A stretch of DNA of 6,496 nucleotides from Chitinivibrionales bacterium (GCA_014729375.1 WJKA01000176.1:1-6496), one strand, 5' to 3'; counted from the stretch's first letter, positions 1 through 6,030 are shown. The notes: generated from the letters alone by a model not told the origin. Program-made: numbers and translations.

Positions 1-117
1 AGCTGAACGGACGGGCTTTTTTGTTTGTGCACTCTGTGATAATTCTATGATGTCAATACGCTGCGGCCTGCCCCGGCCAGGTCCGGGTTCGCCGGCATGA
101 CGGTCCAAGCTTTCCAT
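1..117 (-). CDS. Possible N-terminus of an unrecognised protein, cut by the left edge
   Basis: From an ATG at 115-117 the minus strand stays open for 39 codons to the window edge. The predicted peptide starts MESLDRHAGEPG, has a Gly/Pro/Arg-rich stretch at residues 9-18, and continues with RIDIIELSQ. A short AGG lies 5 bases before the ATG, and the start is only 27 bases after the stop of the PEGA lipoprotein gene, so it would fit as the next operon member. There is no signal peptide. No family is recognised. The Gly/Pro/Arg-rich part is encoded by a GC-rich, hairpin-forming stretch, so the reading frame may be accidental and the region may instead be an intergenic repeat. The gene is truncated by the window, and its length cannot be judged. 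Confidence 0.35.
   Translation of the reverse strand, partial: MESLDRHAGEPGPGRGRPQRIDIIELSQSAQTKKPVRSA
72..87. repeat. GC-rich inverted repeat
   Basis: CCCGG (72-76) and CCGGG (83-87) form a perfect 5-bp stem around a 6-base loop. A GCCGGC palindrome follows at 91-96. This 60-100 block is clearly more GC-rich than the surrounding sequence. It has no T-run beside it on the minus strand, so it is not a convincing terminator. The adjoining minus-strand text CGTCATGCCGGCGAA resembles dispersed hairpin repeats seen in many bacterial genomes, but this is only a visual likeness. Confidence 0.35.
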
Positions 118-144
118 ATAGGCCTGAGTAATTACCGCACTTTT

Positions 145-480
145 TCATTTCTTCTTGAGGATAATTTCGCGCGGACCGTTGCTGCCGGGCTGGAAAACCA
201 ATGTGTCCTGAAAGTAATATTCATCGTTGATAAGCGTAATAACCCGTTTTCCGGGTAATACGTTGACAACTTCCTTGTTGGCCTCGCCGACATATTTGTC
301 ATCCATGAAAATGTCGGCCCCGGGTGGCTCGGTCGTGATAAAAATATTTGCGGTCGCCCGTTCCCGCTCAAAATCCGACATTACATTGTTTTTATCATAG
401 TGCGAAAAATCAATGGAACCCGAACTCCCCGCACACCCGAGCACTGCTGCTGCGCATAACGCAATTGCCAGATTTTTCAT
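145..480 (-). CDS. PEGA-domain lipoprotein, 111 aa
   Basis: This is a small envelope lipoprotein carrying one PEGA-type domain. The ATG at 478-480 is preferred over an upstream start at 504 because it has AAAGG about 8 bases before it and opens directly onto a signal peptide. Residues 1-15 form the hydrophobic leader, and VLGC at 13-16 is a plausible lipobox with Cys16 as the lipidated residue. Ala17-Gly18 follow, with no Asp at +2, which would favour the outer membrane in enteric-type sorting. Residues 47-66 contain the PEGA signature (TTEPPGADIFMDDKYVGEA), followed by a beta-rich end with LPGKR and a basic KKK terminus. PEGA domains are surface or periplasmic beta modules found in S-layer-associated and envelope proteins, and they are not catalytic. 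The gene lies 81 bases after the upstream small exported protein, which has a related motif. The family call is fairly sure; the role is unknown. Confidence 0.8.
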   Translation of the reverse strand: MKNLAIALCAAAVLGCAGSSGSIDFSHYDKNNVMSDFERERATANIFITTEPPGADIFMDDKYVGEANKEVVNVLPGKRVITLINDEYYFQDTLVFQPGSNGPREIILKKK

Positions 481-530
481 AGGTAATACCTTTCTTGTGC
501 ACATGATACATGAAAAGTTTTATACGTTTT

Positions 531-549
531 CCCGAATTTCAAATTCCGG
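531..549. repeat. Near-perfect palindrome between the two PEGA-like genes
   Basis: CCCGAATTT and AAATTCCGG flank a single central C, with 8 of 9 positions complementary. It sits in the only sizeable gap (481-561) inside the left operon. On the minus strand it is followed by a TATAAA-like hexamer (near 519-524), but no good -35 box is seen at the right distance. It could be an operator or an RNA-processing hairpin, or it could be chance in AT-rich sequence. There is no T-run to make it a terminator. Confidence 0.35.
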
Positions 550-561
550 ATCAGCTCCAAT

Positions 562-990
562 TTAATTAACCTGTATTGCCTGACGGAACAAGATTCCCTT
601 TGCTCCCATATACTCACTTTCCAATTGCAAAATATATTTCCCTTCGGGGATTTCTATTACCGAACCTTCAACCCCGTACATACGCTGCTCTTCCTCATCA
701 CAATCAAGATCATTTTCAGAACTTCGTTTGATAATAAGCAGCTTTTCATCACGACTGAATCCATACTCGTAATTGGAGCAGGCCATATCAACATAAAAAA
801 GCCTGAAATAGATACTGTCGCCGTTTACGGTGATTTTTGCATTTGATGGTTCCGTGTCGAGACTTCTGCATTCAAATGGATACCGCTGGTTCGTGGCGGT
901 CACTGTGGTGTCACCGGTTGAGTCGGATTGCGAAAAACAACAAAGTGCAGCCAACAAAATCCAGCATGGGGCATAGAATTCTGATCTCAT
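562..990 (-). CDS. Small exported PEGA-like protein, 142 aa
   Basis: The product has an N-terminal hydrophobic segment at residues 10-19 (WILLAALCCF), so it is probably exported. The AALCC sequence is a poor lipobox, and lipidation at Cys17 or Cys18 is uncertain. Residues 46-57 (TEPSNAKITVNG) resemble the start of a PEGA domain. The C-terminal part (EIPEGKYILQLES, about residues 114-126) resembles the closing strands of such small beta domains. The central part is acidic and contains three further cysteines (41, 71, 98), which could form a disulfide if it is periplasmic. The start is well supported: AGGAGG lies 7 bases upstream, and the ATG overlaps the TGA of the preceding flavodoxin-like gene in an ATGA arrangement, suggesting translational coupling. 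No catalytic motif is visible. It is probably a structural or binding partner of the neighbouring envelope proteins, which is inference. Confidence 0.72.
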   Translation of the reverse strand: MRSEFYAPCWILLAALCCFSQSDSTGDTTVTATNQRYPFECRSLDTEPSNAKITVNGDSIYFRLFYVDMACSNYEYGFSRDEKLLIIKRSSENDLDCDEEEQRMYGVEGSVIEIPEGKYILQLESEYMGAKGILFRQAIQVN

Positions 991-1496
991 TGCTCAACCT
1001 CCTCTGTTTTCTGTTCCAGCAGCCTGTCTATTCGCCCGATTATTTTCCCGGCAACAGGCTGTGCACTGATCATATCGCTGGCAGCCGAAACAGCATCGAC
1101 CGTATTTTTTTTCTCAAGCCGGTTTTCACCTGCAATCGTACTGATGAACAACACCGGACGGTCTTCCCTGTCTTTACCGGCCAGTGTCTGCATTAGTTTT
1201 CTGCTTGACCGGTTCAGTTCGTTTTCCCTGACCGCGCTGAACAGGATAACCACACTGTACGTATCGATTTCCTGCTTGTGCACCAGTGCAATATCAGAAA
1301 TTCTGATTCGGTAACCACGGGTTTGATACTCTTTTTTTATCAGTTCGGCAACATTGTACTCCAGTCCGCTTTTCGCATGAGCAATGAGAATGCTTTGCGA
1401 ATCAGCAGGAATGCTTTCCTGCGCCTGAACAGCGCGTGGCATAAAAAGGGCCGCCATAACATTAAGCAACAGAAGCAACAGTAAGTTTTTTTTCAT
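987..1496 (-). CDS. Exported flavodoxin-like protein, 169 aa
   Basis: Residues 1-25 are a clear Sec signal peptide (MKKN, a run of seven leucines, then AVQA before Gln26). The mature part alternates beta and alpha like a flavodoxin: strand SILIAHA (35-41), loop KSGLEYN, helix VAELIKKEYQTRG, strand YRIRISDI, then DTYSVVILFSAV (78-89) and RPVLFIST (113-120), with a C-terminal helix IIGRIDRLLEQ. Flavodoxins bind FMN with a Ser/Thr-rich loop (T/S-x-T-G-x-T) after strand 1. Here that loop is Lys-Ser-Gly-Leu-Glu-Tyr-Asn, so FMN binding is doubtful. Flavodoxins are normally cytoplasmic, so an exported version is unusual. The gene starts 21 bases after the rubrerythrin-like gene, with only a weak ribosome site, and its stop overlaps the next start by 4 bases. 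The fold assignment is moderately sure; electron transfer is not shown. Confidence 0.72.
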   Translation of the reverse strand: MKKNLLLLLLLNVMAALFMPRAVQAQESIPADSQSILIAHAKSGLEYNVAELIKKEYQTRGYRIRISDIALVHKQEIDTYSVVILFSAVRENELNRSSRKLMQTLAGKDREDRPVLFISTIAGENRLEKKNTVDAVSAASDMISAQPVAGKIIGRIDRLLEQKTEEVEQ

Positions 1497-1517
1497 GAGA
1501 TCGCGCTCAAAGCCGTC

Positions 1518-2009
1518 CTACGAAGGCATTTCCCGTAAAACCTGTGAAAGCTGCGCTACGTGACGGCGTTCTTCGGTGATAATTCTATCGACAAGGTCTT
1601 TTCCGAGCGATTGCGGGACCATCTCTTTAAGCCCGCTGTAATACAAAATCGAAACTTTTTCCATTTCGACGGCTTTTCGGACTATCTCCCTTACAGAAAC
1701 GGATTCATCGAGCTCAACGGCATCCAGCGGGGTCCCTTCACCACCATGCGAATCGGCAAGGTAGTGCAGATACTGTGCAGCCTCCCCCTGCGGATCGATT
1801 ACATCTGCATTCTGTTCACTGGTCAATTTTTTTTGCATATCGGAAAATATTTTTTTATGCTCGACTTCCATTGATGCAAGGTCGTTGAAAAACGCCCGGT
1901 ATGAATCATCATCCTGAATTTCGCCTGCGCGTTTGTAAAATAAGTAACCGTTGTTTTCAATTTTTATTGCGATTTCGAAAATCTCATCTGCATTAAACCG
2001 TATTGACAT
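1518..2009 (-). CDS. Rubrerythrin-like di-iron ferritin-fold protein, 163 aa
   Basis: This is a cytoplasmic four-helix ferritin-like protein. The sequence shows all six expected di-iron ligands in two helix pairs: Glu18 (KIENNGYLFY), Glu48 and His51 (MEVEHKK), Glu116 (MEKVSILYY), and Glu146 and His149 (EERRHVAQL). The two halves, each with Glu then ExxH, are typical of the rubrerythrin family, whose members reduce hydrogen peroxide or otherwise handle iron and oxygen stress in anaerobes and microaerophiles. There is no C-terminal CxxC rubredoxin domain, so an electron donor must come from elsewhere. The ATG at 2007-2009 is chosen over a TTG at 2042 because AAGGAAGG lies just upstream and the family N-terminus begins here. 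It sits 33 bases after the upstream exported protein gene and 21 bases before the flavodoxin-like gene. The family is confident; the precise substrate is not known. Confidence 0.9.
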   Translation of the reverse strand: MSIRFNADEIFEIAIKIENNGYLFYKRAGEIQDDDSYRAFFNDLASMEVEHKKIFSDMQKKLTSEQNADVIDPQGEAAQYLHYLADSHGGEGTPLDAVELDESVSVREIVRKAVEMEKVSILYYSGLKEMVPQSLGKDLVDRIITEERRHVAQLSQVLREMPS

Positions 2010-2042
2010 AAGCACCTTCCTTGTATCCTGCTGTGCAGGCAA

Positions 2043-2777
2043 TTATTCAACCGCGTACGACTTCAATTCCACGTCGAGTCGTTTTCCTGTTGCCGGCATA
2101 ATCCCCTCCACGGCAATGAGTGTTTTCTGAGGATCATCAAGAAAATAATAATTCAGCTTGGGTATTATCGCCCCCACCACGGGGACCATCAGGGAGACTT
2201 CAAGATGAAACGCCTCAATCGTGCCGAAATATTTTGTATCCAGCTTTTTTTTACCCTTATTAGCAACTTTAAAATTCAGTACATCCCGTGTTTGCTGTGC
2301 GGTCCGGACCCGGAAATGCTTCTTATCTGAATGGAAAGGATATGTTCTGAGAACATACATCAGGCCGGGAATTGTTCCGATTATGAATTCATCGGGATCA
2401 TCACTGGAAACATCGACATCCAGCTCAGCTTTGGTAGCAACCGCGCCTCGCTCGAACGACTGACGGCGTCTGTACCGTTCTATCTGAAGGTCGGTATGCA
2501 AAATCACATACTCTTCCTCGATACGTGTATTCGGAAGCTCCATGGAGCCGGAAATTTCCCACCGGGCATCCGGAGTACCCCGCTTTTTTGCCCGGTATTC
2601 AATCACCACAGGGATTTTATTAACCGTCGTTCCTTTCCCGACAAGCTCATACCGCTCGTACGATGGAATTTTCGACAGGTTCTTAATGGTGAACGTCGGC
2701 TGCGCAGGGCATACATATACCAGGGTCCAGAAATAAATGACCGCACAAAGCACTCCTGTGCTGCGGACAAAACCCAT
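2043..2777 (-). CDS. Exported protein of unknown function, 244 aa
   Basis: Residues 1-25 form a signal peptide (Arg5, hydrophobic core 9-22, likely cleavage after CPA at 23-25). The mature protein is predicted to be mostly beta strands. It has basic patches (YRAKKRG, ERYRRRQ, KGKKKLDTKYFG) and an acidic DVDVSSDDPDE segment. The end, with VPVVGAIIPKLNYYFLDDPQKTLIAVEG followed by RLDVELKSY, recalls periplasmic beta proteins of the DUF3108 type, in which a substrate-like strand layout ends in a phrase about conversion to a lipid- or polysaccharide-facing surface; this likeness is by eye and weak. No catalytic motif is seen. The start is supported by GGAAAGGAA upstream. It lies 38 bases after the Rho-N-like gene and 33 bases before the rubrerythrin-like gene, so it is an operon member acting in the periplasm or at the outer membrane. 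Confidence 0.75.
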   Translation of the reverse strand: MGFVRSTGVLCAVIYFWTLVYVCPAQPTFTIKNLSKIPSYERYELVGKGTTVNKIPVVIEYRAKKRGTPDARWEISGSMELPNTRIEEEYVILHTDLQIERYRRRQSFERGAVATKAELDVDVSSDDPDEFIIGTIPGLMYVLRTYPFHSDKKHFRVRTAQQTRDVLNFKVANKGKKKLDTKYFGTIEAFHLEVSLMVPVVGAIIPKLNYYFLDDPQKTLIAVEGIMPATGKRLDVELKSYAVE

Positions 2778-2815
2778 TTTCCGTTCCTTTCCAGCTTGAA
2801 AGCGTGCCGGTAATC

Positions 2816-3139
2816 CTATACTGTTGCTTTATGGATACGTCGCTTCAAATGATGAATTCTCCTCCGTATAACCTTGAGCCGGGAATGGTCTCCAGCCGTC
2901 AGCGCTTCATCACGATTCTGCTTTAATTCCTTTATTTTCCCCTTTACAGCTCCCTTGTCGATCCCCACTACTTCATGATGCGCATGCATATCTATCGAAA
3001 GTGCCGTACAGATCGCTTCGACAAGATGCTCTTTGTTAAGCTGCGTATACCCCTGAACCGCTTCATGATCGATCCCTTTGGCGATTTCCTTGAGTTCGTC
3101 AAGTTTTTTGTGTTTTAAATCCTGAAAAGTGTACGCCAT
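2816..3139 (-). CDS. Small Rho-N/SAP-like, histidine-rich protein, 107 aa
   Basis: Residues 4-47 (from TFQDLKHKKLDELKEIAKGI to LVEAICTAL) match the helical pattern of the Rho termination factor N-terminal domain, a SAP-like helix-extended-loop-helix fold that contacts nucleic acids. The rest of Rho, including its RNA-binding and ATPase domains, is absent. The C-terminal third (66-107) looks like a charged helical segment ending in a strongly basic cluster (RRRIHHLKRRIHK), suited to binding nucleic acid or another acidic partner. About ten of 107 residues are histidine, including MHAHH at 51-55, so metal binding is possible. Small stand-alone proteins of this design occur in several anaerobic Gram-negative groups and have no settled role as far as I know. 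The start has a very strong AGGAGGGAG ribosome site. It is the first confident gene of the left operon. Confidence 0.82.
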   Translation of the reverse strand: MAYTFQDLKHKKLDELKEIAKGIDHEAVQGYTQLNKEHLVEAICTALSIDMHAHHEVVGIDKGAVKGKIKELKQNRDEALTAGDHSRLKVIRRRIHHLKRRIHKATV

Positions 3140-3335
3140 GCGAAAACTCCCTCCTGATAAATCCTGCCCCTAAAAAGGCGGTGAATAAAAATAATGCCGC
3201 AGGCAGGTAACCACCATATGAAACAGAAATAATTGATAAATTCAAATCCTGTGAAACAATATGTTCCTTATTTGTAACTGCCGGGTTTGTCGAACCGGCA
3301 ATTCCGGTGCAAGCCGCAACGACTGCTGAAAACAT
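3099..3335 (-). CDS. Doubtful small membrane protein, 78 aa
   Basis: An open frame starts at an ATG (3333-3335) with CAGG about 9 bases upstream; a TTG two codons earlier is an alternative start. The peptide begins MFSAVVAACTG, a short hydrophobic leader with a possible lipobox Cys9 but without the usual N-terminal positive charge. It then has a polar stretch (15-39), a clear hydrophobic span GYLPAALFLFTAFLGAGFI (42-60), and a basic tail. Its last 13 codons overlap the start of the Rho-N-like gene in another frame, and the Arg-Arg-Glu of the tail is encoded by the strong ribosome site of that gene. The hydrophobic span argues for a real gene; the long overlap and lack of a recognised family argue against it. 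If it is not real, 3140-3440 is simply the leader of the left operon. Confidence 0.35.
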   Translation of the reverse strand: MFSAVVAACTGIAGSTNPAVTNKEHIVSQDLNLSIISVSYGGYLPAALFLFTAFLGAGFIRREFSHGVHFSGFKTQKT

Positions 3336-3440
3336 CCACAAGGACCTGAACAGTTACCTGTAGTGTAAAAAATAATACCCTGCACCTGGATAGCGCCTGA
3401 AAAAAGCTGAAAAGGCCGGGTATTTTCATTGGCACTGCAC

Positions 3441-4292
3441 TCATGGCTTTGTATTAAAAATGAAAATTGACGCGGCCCTTAAGAAGGTTTGGCTCGATTG
3501 AAATCTTTTTCCCAGGAGGTTGAATGCGGGAACAGGCACACTTGCCGGCAATAAATACATATTGTCATTTGACAAAACCACAGAACGCCGGAACCGGTTC
3601 TGCACCATACCCCGGTTCTGTGTAGCACTGGTATACCGCGCAGAAAATGTTCCGGTCAGACTGCTGTATGCAGCCTGGGCAATATACATCGCACCTTCAT
3701 CGTTGGGATGGACCCCGTCGGCAAGCCACTCCTGCTCATGCCCGGTAAACAGCGTGTGAATGTCAATGACTGGAATCCCCCGGGTCTGTGCAATATCAGC
3801 GATTATCGGAACAATTGCCGTGTCAAGCACCAGCTTGAGCATGTCCCACTGGTCCCGGGCAATGGGCGGTGGGAGCATGATTACAATCTGCGGGCTACTC
3901 TCCATTGACATGAGTGTATCGAGTAATGCATTGTAATCGCTTCTGAAATCTTCATTGTATACCCAGTCTCTCTCTTTGCAGTCGTTTGTACCCAGCATCA
4001 GAAGAACAGTATCAGGCAAAAATGCAAACGTTGTATCAAACCATTCGGATTCCCAGTAGGGATAATAACTCTCTTTCAGCACAGCGCGCATGCTATGCCC
4101 GCAGTTTTTAATCAGATAATCGCTGCCAAGCAGGACCTGGAGCCTGGTCGGCCATTTCTGCGAATATGAAAGGCCGCTTCCTGCAGTGATACTGTTTCCG
4201 ACACAGGCGATTCGCGTTTGACAAAAGGCCGCTGTAAAAAATGATACTGCAAATATGCACGCAGAAAACCGTCTACAACGTATCTGTTTCAT
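3441..4292 (-). CDS. Secreted SGNH/GDSL-family hydrolase (esterase), 283 aa
   Basis: A signal peptide covers residues 1-25 (basic MKQIRCRRF, hydrophobic 9-23, cleavage near FCQ). The SGNH blocks follow in order: GNSIT with nucleophile Ser34 (Asn33 replaces the Asp of GDSL), Gly65 in NCGHS, GTND at 101-104 with Asn103 for the oxyanion hole, and DGVHP with Asp192 and His195 completing the triad. This family removes acyl groups, often acetyl from sugars, or acts as lysophospholipase/thioesterase; the sequence does not settle which. After the catalytic domain (about 25-214), a tail ends in FNLLGKRF (257-264) and a hydrophobic strand, which resembles a degenerate C-terminal sorting domain. The ATG at 4290-4292, with AAGG 9 bases upstream, is preferred over an in-frame GTG at 4310. 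It lies 124 bases after the GntR/LacI-type regulator, its probable controller. The enzyme class is confident. Confidence 0.9.
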   Translation of the reverse strand: MKQIRCRRFSACIFAVSFFTAAFCQTRIACVGNSITAGSGLSYSQKWPTRLQVLLGSDYLIKNCGHSMRAVLKESYYPYWESEWFDTTFAFLPDTVLLMLGTNDCKERDWVYNEDFRSDYNALLDTLMSMESSPQIVIMLPPPIARDQWDMLKLVLDTAIVPIIADIAQTRGIPVIDIHTLFTGHEQEWLADGVHPNDEGAMYIAQAAYSSLTGTFSARYTSATQNRGMVQNRFRRSVVLSNDNMYLLPASVPVPAFNLLGKRFQSSQTFLRAASIFIFNTKP

Positions 4293-4324
4293 TGTATCGA
4301 CCTTGTTCACGACAACGCTGGTCC

Positions 4325-4340
4325 GGCCGAAATAGCGGCC
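4325..4340. repeat. GC-rich inverted repeat in the hydrolase leader
   Basis: GGCCG (4325-4329) and CGGCC (4336-4340) form a perfect 5-bp stem around a 6-base loop, about 33 bases before the hydrolase ATG. No T-run follows on the minus strand, so it is not a standard terminator. It could be an mRNA leader hairpin or part of an operator. Confidence 0.35.
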
Positions 4341-4364
4341 AAACTGGCGTCAGCAGCGTTTTAT

Positions 4365-4384
4365 GATAAGATAATTTATCTATC
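4365..4384. promoter_or_regulatory. AT-rich dyad upstream of the hydrolase gene, candidate operator
   Basis: AGATAA (4369-4374) and TTATCT (4376-4381) are perfect complements around a single T. GAT (4365-4367) and ATC (4382-4384) extend the symmetry with a one-base offset. It lies 73 to 92 bases before the hydrolase start, between the regulator stop and the hydrolase gene, where a promoter and operator would be expected. A TATCAT hexamer on the minus strand (4363-4368) could be a -10 box, but no good -35 is visible. The minus-strand text GATAGATAAATTATC is similar to the GATAGAAATATC dyad upstream of the regulator. Binding by the adjacent regulator is inference. Confidence 0.4.
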
Positions 4385-4416
4385 GGAAACCATATGCTAT
4401 TCTGAAAAAAAATTGC

Positions 4417-5982
4417 TTACCGCGTTTTCACTGTTGCGCGCTCAATAATCTTGCCGCCGACTTCAATCGCGCGGGCCCCCGACCGGTGATCAAACGAACG
4501 CGTGTTAACGATAAAATTGAAAATCAAATGCATGGCCTCGCGCATATTGAAACTGAAACTGGTCAGGCTGTTATTCAATGCACCAAGGGTGTCATCAAAT
4601 CCGATAACACTGATATCCTCCGGAACCCTGGCCCCCTTTTCCTTAAGATACGAAAGTGCGATAAGCGCCACCCGGTCATTTGCGGCAATCCACGCGGTTG
4701 CACCGGATTCTTTCATCACCCTGTCCAGCAATGCGCGCGTGGTATGATCGAATTCGATTCGCGAGAGAATGTTCTCAGGCAGTGTGCGCTCGAACCAGGT
4801 GTCCAGCATTCCCCGATAATACGCAGGGGCCCCGGTCCGCCACTGCCGGTATGAATCGAGCAGCTTTTCATAGCACACATTCTCATTCACAATATTCTGA
4901 TAAAATGAATCAATCACCGGAGGATTTTCATAGCAGAATAGACCTACTGCATTTGTCAAACCTGCGGTCTCAAACGTTTCATTGACCGCCCTGAACCGCT
5001 CTTTTGACCATTGCGCCTGATGGTATGGAGAAATATACGCTGCTTTTGCATGCCCCGCTTGGAGCAAATAACGTGCAACCAGACTCCCGCACTGGCCCGA
5101 TGTAGCGGCGGAAAAAAGACGAACATTCTTGCGCTGTAAATACTGCGGAAGACGCCATCCACCGACAATGTCAAGTACTGCCACCGGTTTTCTGCAATGC
5201 GATACAGCACGGAAAATGCGCTGATACCCTTCATCAGGAGAATAACACACCAGTATCACATATCCCAGTATCGAATCATCATCCGGAAACGAGCACTCCT
5301 CCTGACGGTTATTGATCAGAACCAGGTTTTCATTTTCCCGCAGCAGCAAAACATGCTCGAGTTTTACCCGGGCAGACGCACACTCGTTTTCCAGAGACCT
5401 CACAAACTCTTCGGTAAATGTACCCAGGGTCAGTCGGCGGTATTTAAGCGAAATGGTGCTGAAAACAATGCGGGATAATTTGTGAGCGGTCCCAACAGGC
5501 ACCACGGCATAGGTCTTGGCATACCTGCACAGCATTCCCTCGGCACGCAAAGACTCAAGCGCCTTTTTCAATGTGACAAAGGATACATGGTAAATATTTC
5601 TGAGTTCTTTGAGCGATGGGAGCGGTACGTCGGGGGTATATACACCAGTCAAGACAGCCTGCTTGATATCGGCCGCAACCTGCTCCCATACCATCAGGTT
5701 CCTCGGCACAACTCCCCGGTCCGATTCCGCAAACATCGATGCAACAGCATTCGCATTTTCACGGGCATGGGGACGCAATAAAAGCCGCTTCGCATATGAA
5801 CTCTCAATAAGGCCCTTTTCTTTTAATATCTGTACTGCTTTCCACATGGTCTGAAGCGACACATCAGCATCCTTTGAAAGCTGCTTTATCGACGGCAATT
5901 GTGTACCAAGACGATTACCCTCAATGCTTTCGCATACATGCAGTATGGCTTTGCGTGTCGCGCTCCCGGCTTTATTTCTCAT
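4417..5982 (-). CDS. Tandem-GntR winged-helix plus LacI-type sensor transcription regulator, 521 aa
   Basis: This is a cytoplasmic DNA-binding regulator with three parts. Residues 7-69 and 97-161 are two GntR-type winged helix-turn-helix domains; the parallel motifs LPSIKQL (29-35) and LPSLKEL (121-127), each followed by a recognition-helix pattern (SLQTMWKAVQILKEKG and SFVTLKKALESLRAEG), show the duplication. From about 168 to the end there is a LacI/periplasmic-binding-protein-like domain, with the usual GSLVARYLLQAGHAKAAYIS, AWIAANDRVALIALSYL and PEDISVIGFDD phrases. GntR proteins fused to this sensor, such as AraR of Bacillus subtilis, respond to sugars, but they carry one DNA-binding domain and are about 360-380 aa. 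Two are unusual. The ATG at 5980-5982 is chosen; a TTG five codons upstream is an alternative, and the ribosome site (GGGATGG) is weak. The ligand is unknown. It probably regulates the downstream hydrolase. Confidence 0.9.
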   Translation of the reverse strand: MRNKAGSATRKAILHVCESIEGNRLGTQLPSIKQLSKDADVSLQTMWKAVQILKEKGLIESSYAKRLLLRPHARENANAVASMFAESDRGVVPRNLMVWEQVAADIKQAVLTGVYTPDVPLPSLKELRNIYHVSFVTLKKALESLRAEGMLCRYAKTYAVVPVGTAHKLSRIVFSTISLKYRRLTLGTFTEEFVRSLENECASARVKLEHVLLLRENENLVLINNRQEECSFPDDDSILGYVILVCYSPDEGYQRIFRAVSHCRKPVAVLDIVGGWRLPQYLQRKNVRLFSAATSGQCGSLVARYLLQAGHAKAAYISPYHQAQWSKERFRAVNETFETAGLTNAVGLFCYENPPVIDSFYQNIVNENVCYEKLLDSYRQWRTGAPAYYRGMLDTWFERTLPENILSRIEFDHTTRALLDRVMKESGATAWIAANDRVALIALSYLKEKGARVPEDISVIGFDDTLGALNNSLTSFSFNMREAMHLIFNFIVNTRSFDHRSGARAIEVGGKIIERATVKTR

Positions 5983-6002
5983 GTATCCATCCCACAAGTA
6001 TA

Positions 6003-6030
6003 ATTTTACTCATAACTATTTCACTGGCAA
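6003..6030 (-). promoter_or_regulatory. Candidate sigma70-like promoter of the regulator gene
   Basis: On the minus strand TTGCCA (6025-6030) matches the -35 consensus at 5 of 6 positions and TAAAAT (6003-6008) matches the -10 at 5 of 6, separated by 16 bases. Transcription would begin about 15 bases before the regulator ATG, giving a short leader. A TATACT hexamer slightly downstream is an alternative -10 but lacks a -35 at a normal distance. Confidence 0.5.

Noticed and set aside
132..371. Minus-strand 79-codon frame overlapping the PEGA lipoprotein gene.
   Set aside because: The lipoprotein frame has a lipobox, a PEGA motif and a ribosome site; the other frame has none.
625..2813. Several plus-strand open frames of 60-160 codons across the left operon.
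   Set aside because: They are antisense to genes with clear signal peptides, motifs and ribosome sites, and their own peptides show no family features.
3342..3440. Gap between the hydrolase stop and the left operon, with TATTAT and TACACT hexamers that could be -10 boxes and repeated CAGGT words.
   Set aside because: No -35 box at 16-18 bases from either hexamer and no stem with a T-run, so neither a promoter nor a terminator is supported.
4405..4440. Possible terminator after the regulator gene: eight T on the minus strand, 4 bases after the stop, preceded by CGCG...CGCG.
   Set aside because: The stem is only 4 base pairs around a 12-base loop, too weak to call as an intrinsic terminator.
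4486..5854. Plus-strand open frames of about 80-120 codons, and one minus-strand frame (4956-5234), inside the regulator gene.
   Set aside because: The regulator frame has continuous domain signatures through the whole region, so these are shadows.
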